Shown here: positions 27,401-35,067 of the stretch, one piece after another
How positions within the stretch are numbered: the stretch's first letter is position 1
How the letters are laid out: the number at the start of each line of letters is the position of its first letter
DNA from: Candidatus Phosphoribacter baldrii
GTDB lineage: Bacteria; Actinomycetota; Actinomycetes; Actinomycetales; Dermatophilaceae
Assembly: GCA_016704565.1 (NCBI GenBank)
Contig: JADIZV010000001.1
Location: forward strand, 868,001-932,000
DNA: 64,000 nt
Direction of reading: 5' to 3'
Notes under the pieces: generated by a model
Database searches by the model: none
What the model saw: only the letters and a program-made list of their open reading frames with translations
What the model was told of the DNA's origin: nothing
Program-made: the position numbers and the translations under genes

Positions 27401-27963
27401 GACCGCGACACCGCGAGCCGACGGCTCGTCGATCGTCCGACCGCAGCTGCGACCACGGCGGCCACACAGCCCAGCAAGGTCCAGCGGGCCCATGGCGTGC
27501 CGACGTCGGTGCCGATCCCGATGGTGTGGACCACGGCCGCGACCCAGCTGGCATAGGACAGCAGGTGGATCCGACGCCAGACCCGCTCGGAGATCCGGCG
27601 ACGCAGCGCGGTGGTGAGAGCGATGGCGATCAGCAGGTCAAGGCTCAGCGCTCCCAGGCCCAGATAGATGGGCCGATACAGGCCACCTACCGGCAGCAGC
27701 GCGTCGAACCACCGGATGTCGACATAGTCATCGAGCACAGCCGTCGTGATGTGCGCGCCGAGCAGGAGCATGGACAGCAACGCGAGGTTTCGGTGCATGC
27801 CCTGCGTGACGAACGCGGGCACGAACCGGCCGGGTCCGCGGCTGCTGCTCGACAGGATCCCCAGGACGACCACCACCGTGTAGAGCACGAGCAGCACAAT
27901 CCCGGTCCCCCGGTTGGCGAACCACAGGATCGGCCCGGAGGGCAGGGTCAACGGCAGGTTCAC
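27397..27963 (-). CDS. Ferric-reductase-like transmembrane cytochrome b protein
   Basis: This 188-residue protein has about five hydrophobic helices. His residues in MHRNLALLSMLLLGAHITT and in WRRIHLLSYASWVAAVVHTIGIGTD match the two-helix bis-heme pattern of ferric reductase-like/NOX transmembrane domains. There is no C-terminal FAD/NAD domain, so cytoplasmic electron input must come from a partner such as the NuoF-like protein. GTG start overlapping the apbE stop as GTGA. Context points to electron transfer across the membrane to flavin sites outside. Confidence 0.82.
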   Translation of the reverse strand: MNLPLTLPSGPILWFANRGTGIVLLVLYTVVVVLGILSSSSRGPGRFVPAFVTQGMHRNLALLSMLLLGAHITTAVLDDYVDIRWFDALLPVGGLYRPIYLGLGALSLDLLIAIALTTALRRRISERVWRRIHLLSYASWVAAVVHTIGIGTDVGTPWARWTLLGCVAAVVAAAVGRSTSRRLAVSRS

Positions 27964-28940
27964 GCGGGGAACTCCTCGAACTCAGTGGGCCACAAGGGGG
28001 TTCGACGGATCGACCCGTCCGACGCCAGCAGTCGGGCGCCCACTCCCCGGTCGCTCAGCCAGTCGGGCGCGTCGCCTCCCAGCACGAGGGCGGCCGTCGT
28101 CGCCGTGTTGGCGTCGGCCGCGCAGGCCCCGTATGCCGTGACCGCCAGCCACGGGCCCACCGCCGGTCGGCCCGTGCGTGGGTCCAAGACGTGGTGCCAG
28201 GCCGCGCCGGCCCGGACCCATCGCCGAGCGGTGACCGACGAGGTGGCCAGGCCACCGGCGGACAGGGGCACCCGGCATACACCGGGGCCGCCTGCTCGCA
28301 GGGTGGGGAGGTCGGCGGCGACATCCACGGGCCACGTGACCTCGACGCCTTCGGGGGCGTGGGCGCGAACATCGCCACCGACGCTGATCGCGCAAGCGAT
28401 CCCGAGCTGTTCGACGAGAGTCAGGGCGACGAGGTCAGCGGCATACGCCTTGCCGGTCGCCCCGAGATCGAGGGAAACGCCGGGCGGGACCTTGACCTTC
28501 GTGCCGTCGAGGAGGACGTCGCCCCACGCGCTGCCGGTGGGCGGGGCCGGCAGCGCGTGGGGGGCGACGCTCCCCCCGATCTGGGAGAAGGTCCGGTCGT
28601 AGCCACCGGCGATCATCAACTCGCCCAGTGTCGGGTCGACCAGACCCTCGGTGGTGTGGGCCGCGCGAAGCGCGACCTGGAGGGCGCCGATGAGAATCGG
28701 GCTGACCGAAACCCATTGCCCAGCAGCCTGGTTGGCCCGCACGAGATCACTGTCTGCGCGGAACCGGCTGCACGCTGCGTCAACGTCGTCGAGGACGGCG
28801 GCCGCGAGGGGGGCTGCCTCAGCGGCCGCCGCCTCGTTCTCGACGGAAAGCTCGATGTAGGTCCCCAGGGCGCGCCACGACCGCGCCGTCGACGTGACAC
28901 TCCTGGGGTCCACGGCATGCGGCGCGTATGCCGCAGTCAT
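27960..28940 (-). CDS. apbE: FAD:protein FMN transferase ApbE
   Basis: This 326-residue protein has the ApbE features SWRALGTYIEL at the N-terminus, SLDLGATGKAYAADL near residue 157, SVGGDVRAH near 187 and HHVLDPRTGRPA near 242. ApbE attaches FMN to Thr/Ser of target proteins outside the membrane, using Mg2+. Unusually no signal peptide is apparent. Starts within ATGA of the upstream small secreted protein. Its expected target, an FMN-binding-domain protein, is not recognisable in the operon. Confidence 0.88.
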   Translation of the reverse strand: MTAAYAPHAVDPRSVTSTARSWRALGTYIELSVENEAAAAEAAPLAAAVLDDVDAACSRFRADSDLVRANQAAGQWVSVSPILIGALQVALRAAHTTEGLVDPTLGELMIAGGYDRTFSQIGGSVAPHALPAPPTGSAWGDVLLDGTKVKVPPGVSLDLGATGKAYAADLVALTLVEQLGIACAISVGGDVRAHAPEGVEVTWPVDVAADLPTLRAGGPGVCRVPLSAGGLATSSVTARRWVRAGAAWHHVLDPRTGRPAVGPWLAVTAYGACAADANTATTAALVLGGDAPDWLSDRGVGARLLASDGSIRRTPLWPTEFEEFPA

Positions 28941-29362
28941 GACCCCGTGGCGGGGACGGGTGCTGGCTTGGGCGCCGCCGGCTTGGGCGCAGCGGCGACG
29001 GGCTTCGGTGCAGCGGCGACGGGCTTGGGTGCAGCGGCGACGGGCTTGCTCGCCGTCGTGGTCGTGCCGGGTGCCTTCTTGGCGGGGGCAGTGAGCGAAC
29101 CCCCTGCGGCCGCGCCGGCAATCGCCGTCTCCGTCACGACGGTTCGGTAGGTCCGCTCCTGAACCTCGACCTGCTGCGCGGCCTGGGCGCTGGCCGCGGC
29201 CTTGGCTGCTGCTTTGGCCGCTTGCTGGGCCGAGGTTTCTGCGGCGGCGATGCCGGTGAGGGCGCCAACTGAGGCAACCGTGGCCGCCGTGACCACGCCG
29301 GTGAGGGCGTGCATTGCCGTCAGCGACCGATCACGTGACGAAGGCATCCAAGAGCGATTCAT
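28937..29362 (-). CDS. Small exported Ala/Pro-rich protein, first gene of the apbE operon
   Basis: This 141-residue protein has an N-terminal signal or anchor (LTAMHALTGVVTAATVASVGALTGIAAAE), an Ala/Gln helical stretch, a short TYRTVVTETAI segment and a C-terminal tail with KPVAAAP repeats encoded by 21-bp tandem DNA repeats (about 28985-29046). No FMN-binding fold or clear SGAT-type flavinylation motif is seen. ATGA overlap with apbE argues for a shared function, perhaps as an anchor or partner of the cytochrome. Start ATG 29362 has only a weak ribosome site; ATG 29344 is an alternative. Confidence 0.6.
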   Translation of the reverse strand: MNRSWMPSSRDRSLTAMHALTGVVTAATVASVGALTGIAAAETSAQQAAKAAAKAAASAQAAQQVEVQERTYRTVVTETAIAGAAAGGSLTAPAKKAPGTTTTASKPVAAAPKPVAAAPKPVAAAPKPAAPKPAPVPATGS

Positions 29363-29418
29363 GCCGTTATGGTGCGACGTCCGACGGCAAGGGCGCGTCA
29401 GCGGGACGTCAAGACAAC

Positions 29419-29453
29419 GCTAAGGACCTGGCCTTGGTGGGCCAGTTCTTAGC
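29419..29453. promoter_or_regulatory. Imperfect palindrome upstream of the apbE operon
   Basis: GCTAAGGACCTGGCC and GGCCAGTTCTTAGC pair around a short loop with a one-base offset and one mismatch. It sits in the 258-base divergent region between 29362 and 29621 and may be an operator for either gene. No promoter elements were firmly resolved. Confidence 0.4.
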
Positions 29454-29620
29454 ACGCGCTTGAGGTTGACCCAGGGTGCTGTTGATCCAGGTCCGAGCAT
29501 GCTGTGCCTCAGCGCCGCGCGGAGCCACCCCTGAATTGCTCTGCGCGGCGCCGTGAACCGCCAGCAACAACGCCGGTGTTCGCCCCAGCACCGGAGCAGG
29601 ATCGACACGGAGGTAACAGC

Positions 29621-30043
29621 ATGTGGATCGGATGGAAGGCAGTCAGCCTCGGCATCGTGAGCGGAGGTGCCATCGCGGTGGCCCTCTACAGCAGCATGGC
29701 GCCCGGCGCTGGTCCCATTGGTGCCTCGATCCCGGTGTCCGAAGTGTCGGGTGCCACGGTGGTCTACGCCGACTGTGTCCCGCCCGCCGAGCTTGAGGAC
29801 GGCGACTGCGTCACCCACGTCACCGTCACGACGACGACGCCCGCATCGGCTGCGCCGGCCGAGCACCCCGCCGCATCGACCTCGTCCTCCCAGCACACGG
29901 TCTCGGTGAAGTCGTCCTCATCCACGTCGGCATCGTCGAGCACCACGCACCATGACGATGACCATGACGGCGATGACCATGACGACGACCACGATGACGA
30001 CCACGATGACGACCACGGCGACGGCGGAGACGGCGACGACTGA
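29621..30043 (+). CDS. Secreted or anchored protein with Asp/His-rich tail
   Basis: This 140-residue protein has an N-terminal hydrophobic segment (residues about 6-24), a small extracytoplasmic region with two Cys (VYADCVPP, EDGDCVTH) that could form a disulfide, a Ser/Thr-rich linker, and a final 35 residues made almost only of Asp and His in DDDHD repeats, a likely divalent-metal-binding tail. ATG 29621 is set by GGAGGT eight bases upstream. Convergent with the two-component system genes. No family recognised. Confidence 0.72.
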   Translation: MWIGWKAVSLGIVSGGAIAVALYSSMAPGAGPIGASIPVSEVSGATVVYADCVPPAELEDGDCVTHVTVTTTTPASAAPAEHPAASTSSSQHTVSVKSSSSTSASSSTTHHDDDHDGDDHDDDHDDDHDDDHGDGGDGDD

Positions 30044-30158
30044 TTCGGAGACGACTGAGACGACTGCTAAGTCGAGCGGGTGTCGTCGCGGGTCACTCCA
30101 TCTGACCGAGGCTGATGCCTGGACCGTGACGAGCTTACGGCCGGACCGGGACCGACGC

Positions 30159-31493
30159 TCAGGCAGGCCGAGCGGCCAGGGGCAGCGTAACGATGACCGA
30201 CAGCCCGCCGATCACCGCGGACTCGAAGCGAATCGTGCCACCGGCATCGGCGGCCAGACGACGCACGATGTCCAGACCGAGTCCGGTGCTGCCGGCGCCA
30301 CTTTCCCCTCGCTCGAGGGCCACGGTGTCGGGGCTTCCCTGCCCGGCGTCCTCCACGCGCAACACGGCATACCCATCGAGGACTGCCAGCTCCAAACGGA
30401 GGTCGGTGCCTTCCGGCGTGTGGGCGAAAACGTTGTCGATGAGGTTGTCCACGAGGTCGGCCAAGTCCTGTTCGGCGAGCCCAACCACGGCCGTGCCGCG
30501 GGCCGGGTCCGCGCCGATCACCGTCATCGTCCGTCCCTGGTCCTCGGCCAGGGGACGCCAGTGATGGGCCCGGGCGGCAACAACGGCGCGAGCATCCGCC
30601 CGCCCGCCCATGGCGTCTCGGCTTGGCCGGCGCGCGTCCGCGACGACCGAGTCGATGGCCCGATGCAGGTCCTCGACGTGTCCGCGCAACCTCCCTTGGA
30701 CCACCGGATCGGCGACCTGGTCGGTGTCCAACCGCAGCGCTGTGACGGGCGTCCGCAACCGGTGGGAGAGGTCGGCGGCACCCTCGCGCTCCAGCCGCAG
30801 CAACTCCTCGATCCGGTCGGCCAGTTGGTTAAGCGCCTGCCCCAGCTCGACGACCTCTGCGGGGCCAGCCGTCGTGGCGCGAGCATCGAAATCTCCGGAC
30901 CGCAGGCGGTGTGCGACGTCCGCCATCGCGACGACTGGGGTGCTGATCCGATCACTCTGCCGACGCGCGACGAGCACGCTCACCAGCACGAGCAAAAGCC
31001 CCATCCCGGAGAGGATCGCCCACGACCCATAGACCCCGCGGCGGACCTGGGCCAGGTCGGTCACCGAGTGGACGACCGCCACGCCGTCACGGATCGCCAC
31101 CGGGATAAGCACGTGGAACCGGTCGGTCACAGTTGTCGCCATCGAGCGGTTCTCGACCAGGGCCTGGGCCCGCAACCCCTGGTCCTCGGGGAACCCCGCG
31201 TCCTCGGTGCCCGACGCTGCCTTCGAGCCGACCAACGTCTGACCCGTGGGCAACATGACGGTGGTCCGTGCGCTGCGGCTGACCAGGGCGGGTGCCAGCA
31301 CGGATGGCAGCGAGGTGGGGTCATCAACGCTGGCCACGATCATCGCGACACCCTGCGCGTCGCTGCGGGTTTCCGCCACCGCGCGGTCTTCGGCCATCGT
31401 GCGCATGAGCAGCGCCAGCGGGATGACGAACGAGGCCACGACACCGGCGACCAGAGCCGCCGCCAGCCAGGTGATCCGCGTCCGCAACAGCAT
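30159..31493 (-). CDS. Sensor histidine kinase
   Basis: This 444-residue membrane kinase has two hydrophobic segments (about 10-30 and 165-185) flanking an extracellular sensor region, then a HAMP domain. The H-box ADLSHRLRTPVTALRL is near residue 241, and the ATPase domain has DNLIDNVFAHT near 349 and a late G-box (GSTGLGLDIV). It would autophosphorylate and pass phosphate to the response regulator encoded just upstream. Start ATG overlaps the regulator stop as TGATG. The signal is unknown. Confidence 0.88.
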   Translation of the reverse strand: MLLRTRITWLAAALVAGVVASFVIPLALLMRTMAEDRAVAETRSDAQGVAMIVASVDDPTSLPSVLAPALVSRSARTTVMLPTGQTLVGSKAASGTEDAGFPEDQGLRAQALVENRSMATTVTDRFHVLIPVAIRDGVAVVHSVTDLAQVRRGVYGSWAILSGMGLLLVLVSVLVARRQSDRISTPVVAMADVAHRLRSGDFDARATTAGPAEVVELGQALNQLADRIEELLRLEREGAADLSHRLRTPVTALRLDTDQVADPVVQGRLRGHVEDLHRAIDSVVADARRPSRDAMGGRADARAVVAARAHHWRPLAEDQGRTMTVIGADPARGTAVVGLAEQDLADLVDNLIDNVFAHTPEGTDLRLELAVLDGYAVLRVEDAGQGSPDTVALERGESGAGSTGLGLDIVRRLAADAGGTIRFESAVIGGLSVIVTLPLAARPA

Positions 31494-32197
31494 CAGGCGA
31501 CCGGACCCGCGGGGCCAGCGCTCGGGTCGACCAGCCGCACCCCGACCCCCCGAACGCTATGCAGATAGACCGGATCGGCAGCGGTCTCGCCGAGTTTGCG
31601 CCGCAACCACGACAGGTGCACGTCGACCGTCCGGTCGCCGCCCCCGTAGGCCTGACGCCACACCTCGGTGAGGATCTCGCGTTTGGTGACGACCTCGCCG
31701 ACCCGTTGGGCGAGCAGATGCAAGAGGTCAAACTCCTTGCGGGACAACTCGATCGGTATTCCGTCCAAGGTCACCTCGCGACTGGTCGGCGTCACGACCA
31801 GGCCCCCGACGACGATCGGTGCGGGCGGGGCGTCATGTCCGGCTCGGCGCAACACCGCCCGGATGCGTGCCTCGAGCTGGTCGCCACCGAAGGGCTTGAC
31901 GAGGTAGTCATCGGCACCCAGATCAAGAGCCTTGACGATCTCTCGTTCGTCGTCTCGGGCGGTCGCGACGACGACGGGCACCTGGCTGACGGCCCGCAGC
32001 ATCGACAGGACGGTCAGCCCGTCGACGTCCGGCAGGCCCAGATCGAGGACCACGACGTCGGGTCGCTCGTCCACTGCCTCCGTCAGACCCGCCATTCCCG
32101 TGGGCTGGCTGCTCACCGCATGACCCGCGCTGGTGAGGCTCCGCAGCAGCGCGGCGCGGATTCCGGGGTCATCTTCGACGACAAGCACCCGGACCAT
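31493..32197 (-). CDS. OmpR-family response regulator
   Basis: This 234-residue protein has a receiver domain (VRVLVVEDD, phospho-acceptor Asp near residue 51 in VVVLDLGLPDVDG, KPFGG near 101) and a winged-helix DNA-binding domain from about residue 128 (LSRKEFDLLHLLAQR...TVDVHLSWLRRKL). ATG 32197 places the receiver at the N-terminus; the longer open frame upstream is an artefact. Only 35 bases separate it from the divergent gene at 32233, a possible target. Confidence 0.9.
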   Translation of the reverse strand: MVRVLVVEDDPGIRAALLRSLTSAGHAVSSQPTGMAGLTEAVDERPDVVVLDLGLPDVDGLTVLSMLRAVSQVPVVVATARDDEREIVKALDLGADDYLVKPFGGDQLEARIRAVLRRAGHDAPPAPIVVGGLVVTPTSREVTLDGIPIELSRKEFDLLHLLAQRVGEVVTKREILTEVWRQAYGGGDRTVDVHLSWLRRKLGETAADPVYLHSVRGVGVRLVDPSAGPAGPVA

Positions 32198-32232
32198 GAG
32201 GGCTACGCTACCTGTAGCCCAGGGAGGAAGGG

Positions 32233-32802
32233 GTGACCGAGATGCGCGTCCGAACCATCCGGTATGCCCTGATCTGGCTGCTGCTCGTCGGAGCAACGGC
32301 TTCGGTGTCGTGGGCGGCCATCGCCCGGGCCGGGGCCCAGGCGTCCCTCTTGGGTGCTCCGCCGCCGCTCGCCGCGACCTCATCGACCGGGGCCCCCGCG
32401 GTGATTCGCCCGACGCAGTCCGAAACGGAGCCGCTGCCGACGCAGTCCGACACGGCGCCGCTGCCGACGCAGCCGTCAACGGCGCCCCCGACATCCGCGC
32501 CACGCACCTCGACGTCCGGGCGCGTCACGCGGCCATCGACCTCCAGCTCGCACGCGGCCAGCTCGCCGCCCCCCGTTCAGTCGGCAGTCAAGCCCTTCAG
32601 CACGGCGGGTGGTCAGCTGTGGGCCTACTGCGAGGGCGGCATACCCAAAGCGCGCGTCGTCCCCGCGGAAGGGTGGGGGTTCCACGTCTCGACGGACGAT
32701 GCCAGGCTGGAAGTCACCTTCGAGCCGCCCGACGGGCATGGCGACCACATTGAGGTCAAGGTGAGGTGCATCGCCGGCCTGCCCAGTTTCAGCACCGACT
32801 GA
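32233..32802 (+). CDS. Membrane-anchored protein with Pro/Thr/Ser linker, unknown function
   Basis: This 189-residue protein has one N-terminal transmembrane segment (about 10-32), a long low-complexity linker with DNA-level repeats of an LPTQS unit, and a small C-terminal domain of about 70 residues with two Cys (AYCEGG, VRCIAG). GTG 32233 has GGGAGGAAGG upstream. It is divergent from the response regulator, so it may belong to that two-component system's regulon. No known family. Confidence 0.65.
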   Translation: MTEMRVRTIRYALIWLLLVGATASVSWAAIARAGAQASLLGAPPPLAATSSTGAPAVIRPTQSETEPLPTQSDTAPLPTQPSTAPPTSAPRTSTSGRVTRPSTSSSHAASSPPPVQSAVKPFSTAGGQLWAYCEGGIPKARVVPAEGWGFHVSTDDARLEVTFEPPDGHGDHIEVKVRCIAGLPSFSTD

Positions 32803-32827
32803 CCCGCCGCTGGCTTCCCCCACCACG

Positions 32828-32877
32828 CGCACCGGGTATGCCGGGTGGTCACCGAGGCGGGCGGCATACCGGGTGCG
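32828..32877. terminator. Hairpin with inverted GTATGCCG copies between convergent genes
   Basis: CGCACCGGGTATGCCG (32828-32843) pairs with CGGCATACCGGGTGCG (32862-32877) with one mismatch. It lies between the stops of the gene ending at 32802 and the XRE gene ending at 32881, as expected for a bidirectional terminator. Confidence 0.75.
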
Positions 32878-32880
32878 GTC

Positions 32881-33765
32881 CTAGGCGTATTCCCACCGCA
32901 GGCCGGCGACGCCGCGGCGGGTCCGTTCGCGCACGAAGGTGACCCGCCGGTCCGGCGAGAGGGTGCGCTCGCGGACTAACAGGTCCGGCCCGTTGTCGAC
33001 CGCACGCTCGAACTCCTCGATCCGCACGGGAAGGCGGTCGGGGTGGAAGCCCAGGTCGAGGATCATCATGGTTCGGGGCGCGGTGAGCAGCGCGTAGAGC
33101 AGCAGGCTCTCCTGGTCGTTGTCGTCGTAGCTGAAAGAGTGGAAGAAGTGGAAGTCACCGCGACGGATGACTCGGTCGAAGATGAACTCGCTGACAACGA
33201 GATTGGCCTCGGCGTCCCGGCGGACGCGTCCGATCCGACCGCCGCTGATCGCTTCATGACGGATGAGGGCCGGGTCACCCCCGGGCTCGCCGCCGTAGAT
33301 GAGCGGGTATCGATCGGTGTCGACCAGCGCCCGGAAGGTGTCGAGGTTCCGGACGATGCGCAGGCCCCCGCCGGGGCCGTATTCGGCGATCGCGACGGTG
33401 TTGATCTGTTCCATCGTCGACAAGCCGTCCGGACAGCCGACCCCTTCCATGAGGGCGTCGATGCGGGCGGCCGACGCGGCCATGTCGAGGTCGGATCTGG
33501 CGGGTTGCGAGCCAGGGTTGTGCAGAGCCTCGGTGAACCGGCCAGCGGGCACTTTGAGGATGTCTTCGAGCGCGGCCACGGCCAGCAACGACTTGGCCTC
33601 GGTAGGCAAGCGGCGACCGTTCTGCCAATAGCTGAGTGTGCTTCGCCCGATCGAGAAGCCGCGGTCGGCCAGGCGTCGCTGGATAGCCTCCAGCGTCAGC
33701 CCGCTAGCGTGCAGGGCGACCCGCAACTCCCCGGGAAAACGGTTCGCGCCGACGTCTGCCACCAC
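32881..33765 (-). CDS. XRE-family transcriptional regulator
   Basis: This 294-residue protein begins with an XRE helix-turn-helix (FPGELRVALHASGLTLEAIQRRL...GRSTLSYWQNGRRLP). The remaining 220 residues are a uniform domain of unknown fold, present in other large actinobacterial XRE regulators. GTG 33765 or GTG 33762 is the likely start: an in-frame extension to 33834 would read through three GTTCAC sites that look like its own operator. Ends at the shared hairpin. Ligand and targets unknown. Confidence 0.75.
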   Translation of the reverse strand: MVADVGANRFPGELRVALHASGLTLEAIQRRLADRGFSIGRSTLSYWQNGRRLPTEAKSLLAVAALEDILKVPAGRFTEALHNPGSQPARSDLDMAASAARIDALMEGVGCPDGLSTMEQINTVAIAEYGPGGGLRIVRNLDTFRALVDTDRYPLIYGGEPGGDPALIRHEAISGGRIGRVRRDAEANLVVSEFIFDRVIRRGDFHFFHSFSYDDNDQESLLLYALLTAPRTMMILDLGFHPDRLPVRIEEFERAVDNGPDLLVRERTLSPDRRVTFVRERTRRGVAGLRWEYA

Positions 33766-33785
33766 CGCGTTTTCACAGCCTTTCC

Positions 33786-33850
33786 GTGAACGTTCACACC
33801 CAAGGTGATCGTGACACGCGGCACGCACGTTCACAAGGGGGACTGTTCAC
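33786..33850. promoter_or_regulatory. Cluster of GTTCAC sites, probable autoregulatory operator
   Basis: A 12-bp perfect palindrome GTGAACGTTCAC (33786-33797) is followed by CGTTCAC (33828-33834) and TGTTCAC (33844-33850), all upstream of the XRE start at 33765. The rest of 33851-34013 shows no gene; it is somewhat AT-richer than its surroundings. Confidence 0.55.
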
Positions 33851-34013
33851 ACGGCATCAATTCGGCACTTTGAGAGTCTTGTCCGTTTGGTCGTGACGCC
33901 GCAGACTCGCTTCACTGTTGGGAAGCAGTGACGTTGATCGGAACCTGCCTAGGCGGCGCTCCGAAAGACATACACCGCGCATGCTGGGCCGATGCGGGAC
34001 CGCAAGCGCGAAC

Positions 34014-34052
34014 GATGGCCGGACCTCTCCTGGTGTCAGAGGTCCGGCCATC
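34014..34052. terminator. Perfect hairpin after the CHAD gene
   Basis: A 15-bp perfect stem (GATGGCCGGACCTCT and complement) with a 9-base loop, 72 bases beyond the CHAD stop at 34125. It most likely ends that minus-strand transcript. Confidence 0.7.
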
Positions 34053-34124
34053 GGCCCATCCAGGGCCTTTCCCCTTCATGCCACGCCGCGAGCGCTCAGG
34101 CCCCTCTCGTGACGACGCGTGCAC

Positions 34125-34991
34125 TCAGCGCTGCAGCGTTGACTCCCAGAACGCCGGAAGCGCCGCGATCCGGTCGGCCGTCTCCTGGGCGGCGGCCAGC
34201 TCGGCGGGCACATCGACGGACGGTGGTTCCATGCCCTTGAGGCGGGCGAGCTTGACCAGTCGGCTCCAGGTGGCCAGGTCGTTGAGCGCACCGAGGCGGT
34301 CCTGGAGTGCTCCCAGCTGCTTCTCCATCACCGTCACCTCGGCTGCGTTCGCCGGCCACATCGAGCCGAAGAACTGACACCCGTAACGCACCTTCTTGGC
34401 CTCGATCCGGACCAGGTGTCGCTCGTGGTCGGAGAGCTTGGCCAGTTTGCGGCCCATGGTGCGGATCCGCTTGCGCCGCCGCTCCAACGCCCCAGCGGTC
34501 CACACCCGGCCGCTCCATGTGCCGGTGCCGAGCAGGTCGCGGTAGGTCCCCTCGCTCAGCCACGCGTCCAAGTCGGTGCGGGTCTGCTGCCATGTCGCCG
34601 AGTGCAGGAAGTCCAGGGCGTCTGCGTATGCCGTGACCCGCGCCTTCTCCAGCCGCCGAGCGTTGGCCTCGCTGAGGTCGGGATGCCCCTCGCGGAACAC
34701 GTCGAGGTCTCGGGCCGGGCCAAACGCCACGGTGAGTTCACGGAGGTTGGCCTTGATCCGCGCCGCCTCCGGATCGGTCTGGCTCACTTCGCGGGCCAGC
34801 GAGAACAGCGATCGCAACCGCCGATAGGCCACCCGGAACTGGTGAACCGCCTCATGATCCCCGTGCACGTCCACGAGCGGCTCGTTGGCGTCAGCGTGCT
34901 CCAGACACAGCCGTGCGACGGTCTCGAACGCCTGGCCGCCGCCGATCCGCGGGGAGAGCAGGAGCGCCGGCGCCTTCGTCGGGTGCGTCAT
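34125..34991 (-). CDS. CHAD domain protein
   Basis: This 288-residue all-helical protein has the conserved His/Arg/Lys pattern of CHAD domains: HEAVHQFRVAYRRLRS near residue 46, ARDLDVFREG near 90 and a second half with HLVRIEAKKVRYGCQFF. CHAD domains bind polyphosphate. ATG 34991 was chosen because AGGA lies eight bases upstream; two earlier starts in frame exist. It lies 76 bases downstream of the giant-protein operon on the same strand and may be co-transcribed, although a hairpin intervenes. Confidence 0.88.
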   Translation of the reverse strand: MTHPTKAPALLLSPRIGGGQAFETVARLCLEHADANEPLVDVHGDHEAVHQFRVAYRRLRSLFSLAREVSQTDPEAARIKANLRELTVAFGPARDLDVFREGHPDLSEANARRLEKARVTAYADALDFLHSATWQQTRTDLDAWLSEGTYRDLLGTGTWSGRVWTAGALERRRKRIRTMGRKLAKLSDHERHLVRIEAKKVRYGCQFFGSMWPANAAEVTVMEKQLGALQDRLGALNDLATWSRLVKLARLKGMEPPSVDVPAELAAAQETADRIAALPAFWESTLQR

Positions 34992-35005
34992 AGCGGACAT
35001 CCTGT

Positions 35006-35064
35006 CAGGTGGCCCGGCCACGACGGCACCCCGATCTCATGGGCGGCTCAGGTGCCGCCACCTG
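35006..35064. terminator. Interrupted hairpin between the giant-protein gene and the CHAD gene
   Basis: CAGGTGGC (35006-35013) pairs with GCCACCTG (35057-35064) and GGCACC (35025-35030) with GGTGCC (35051-35056), leaving an 11-base bulge on one side. It follows the giant-gene stop at 35068 by three bases. Confidence 0.45.
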
Positions 35065-35067
35065 CGC

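Noticed and set aside
33857..34124. Small open frames between the XRE regulator and the CHAD gene
   Set aside because: No ribosome site or similarity; the region holds operator sites and a terminator hairpin.
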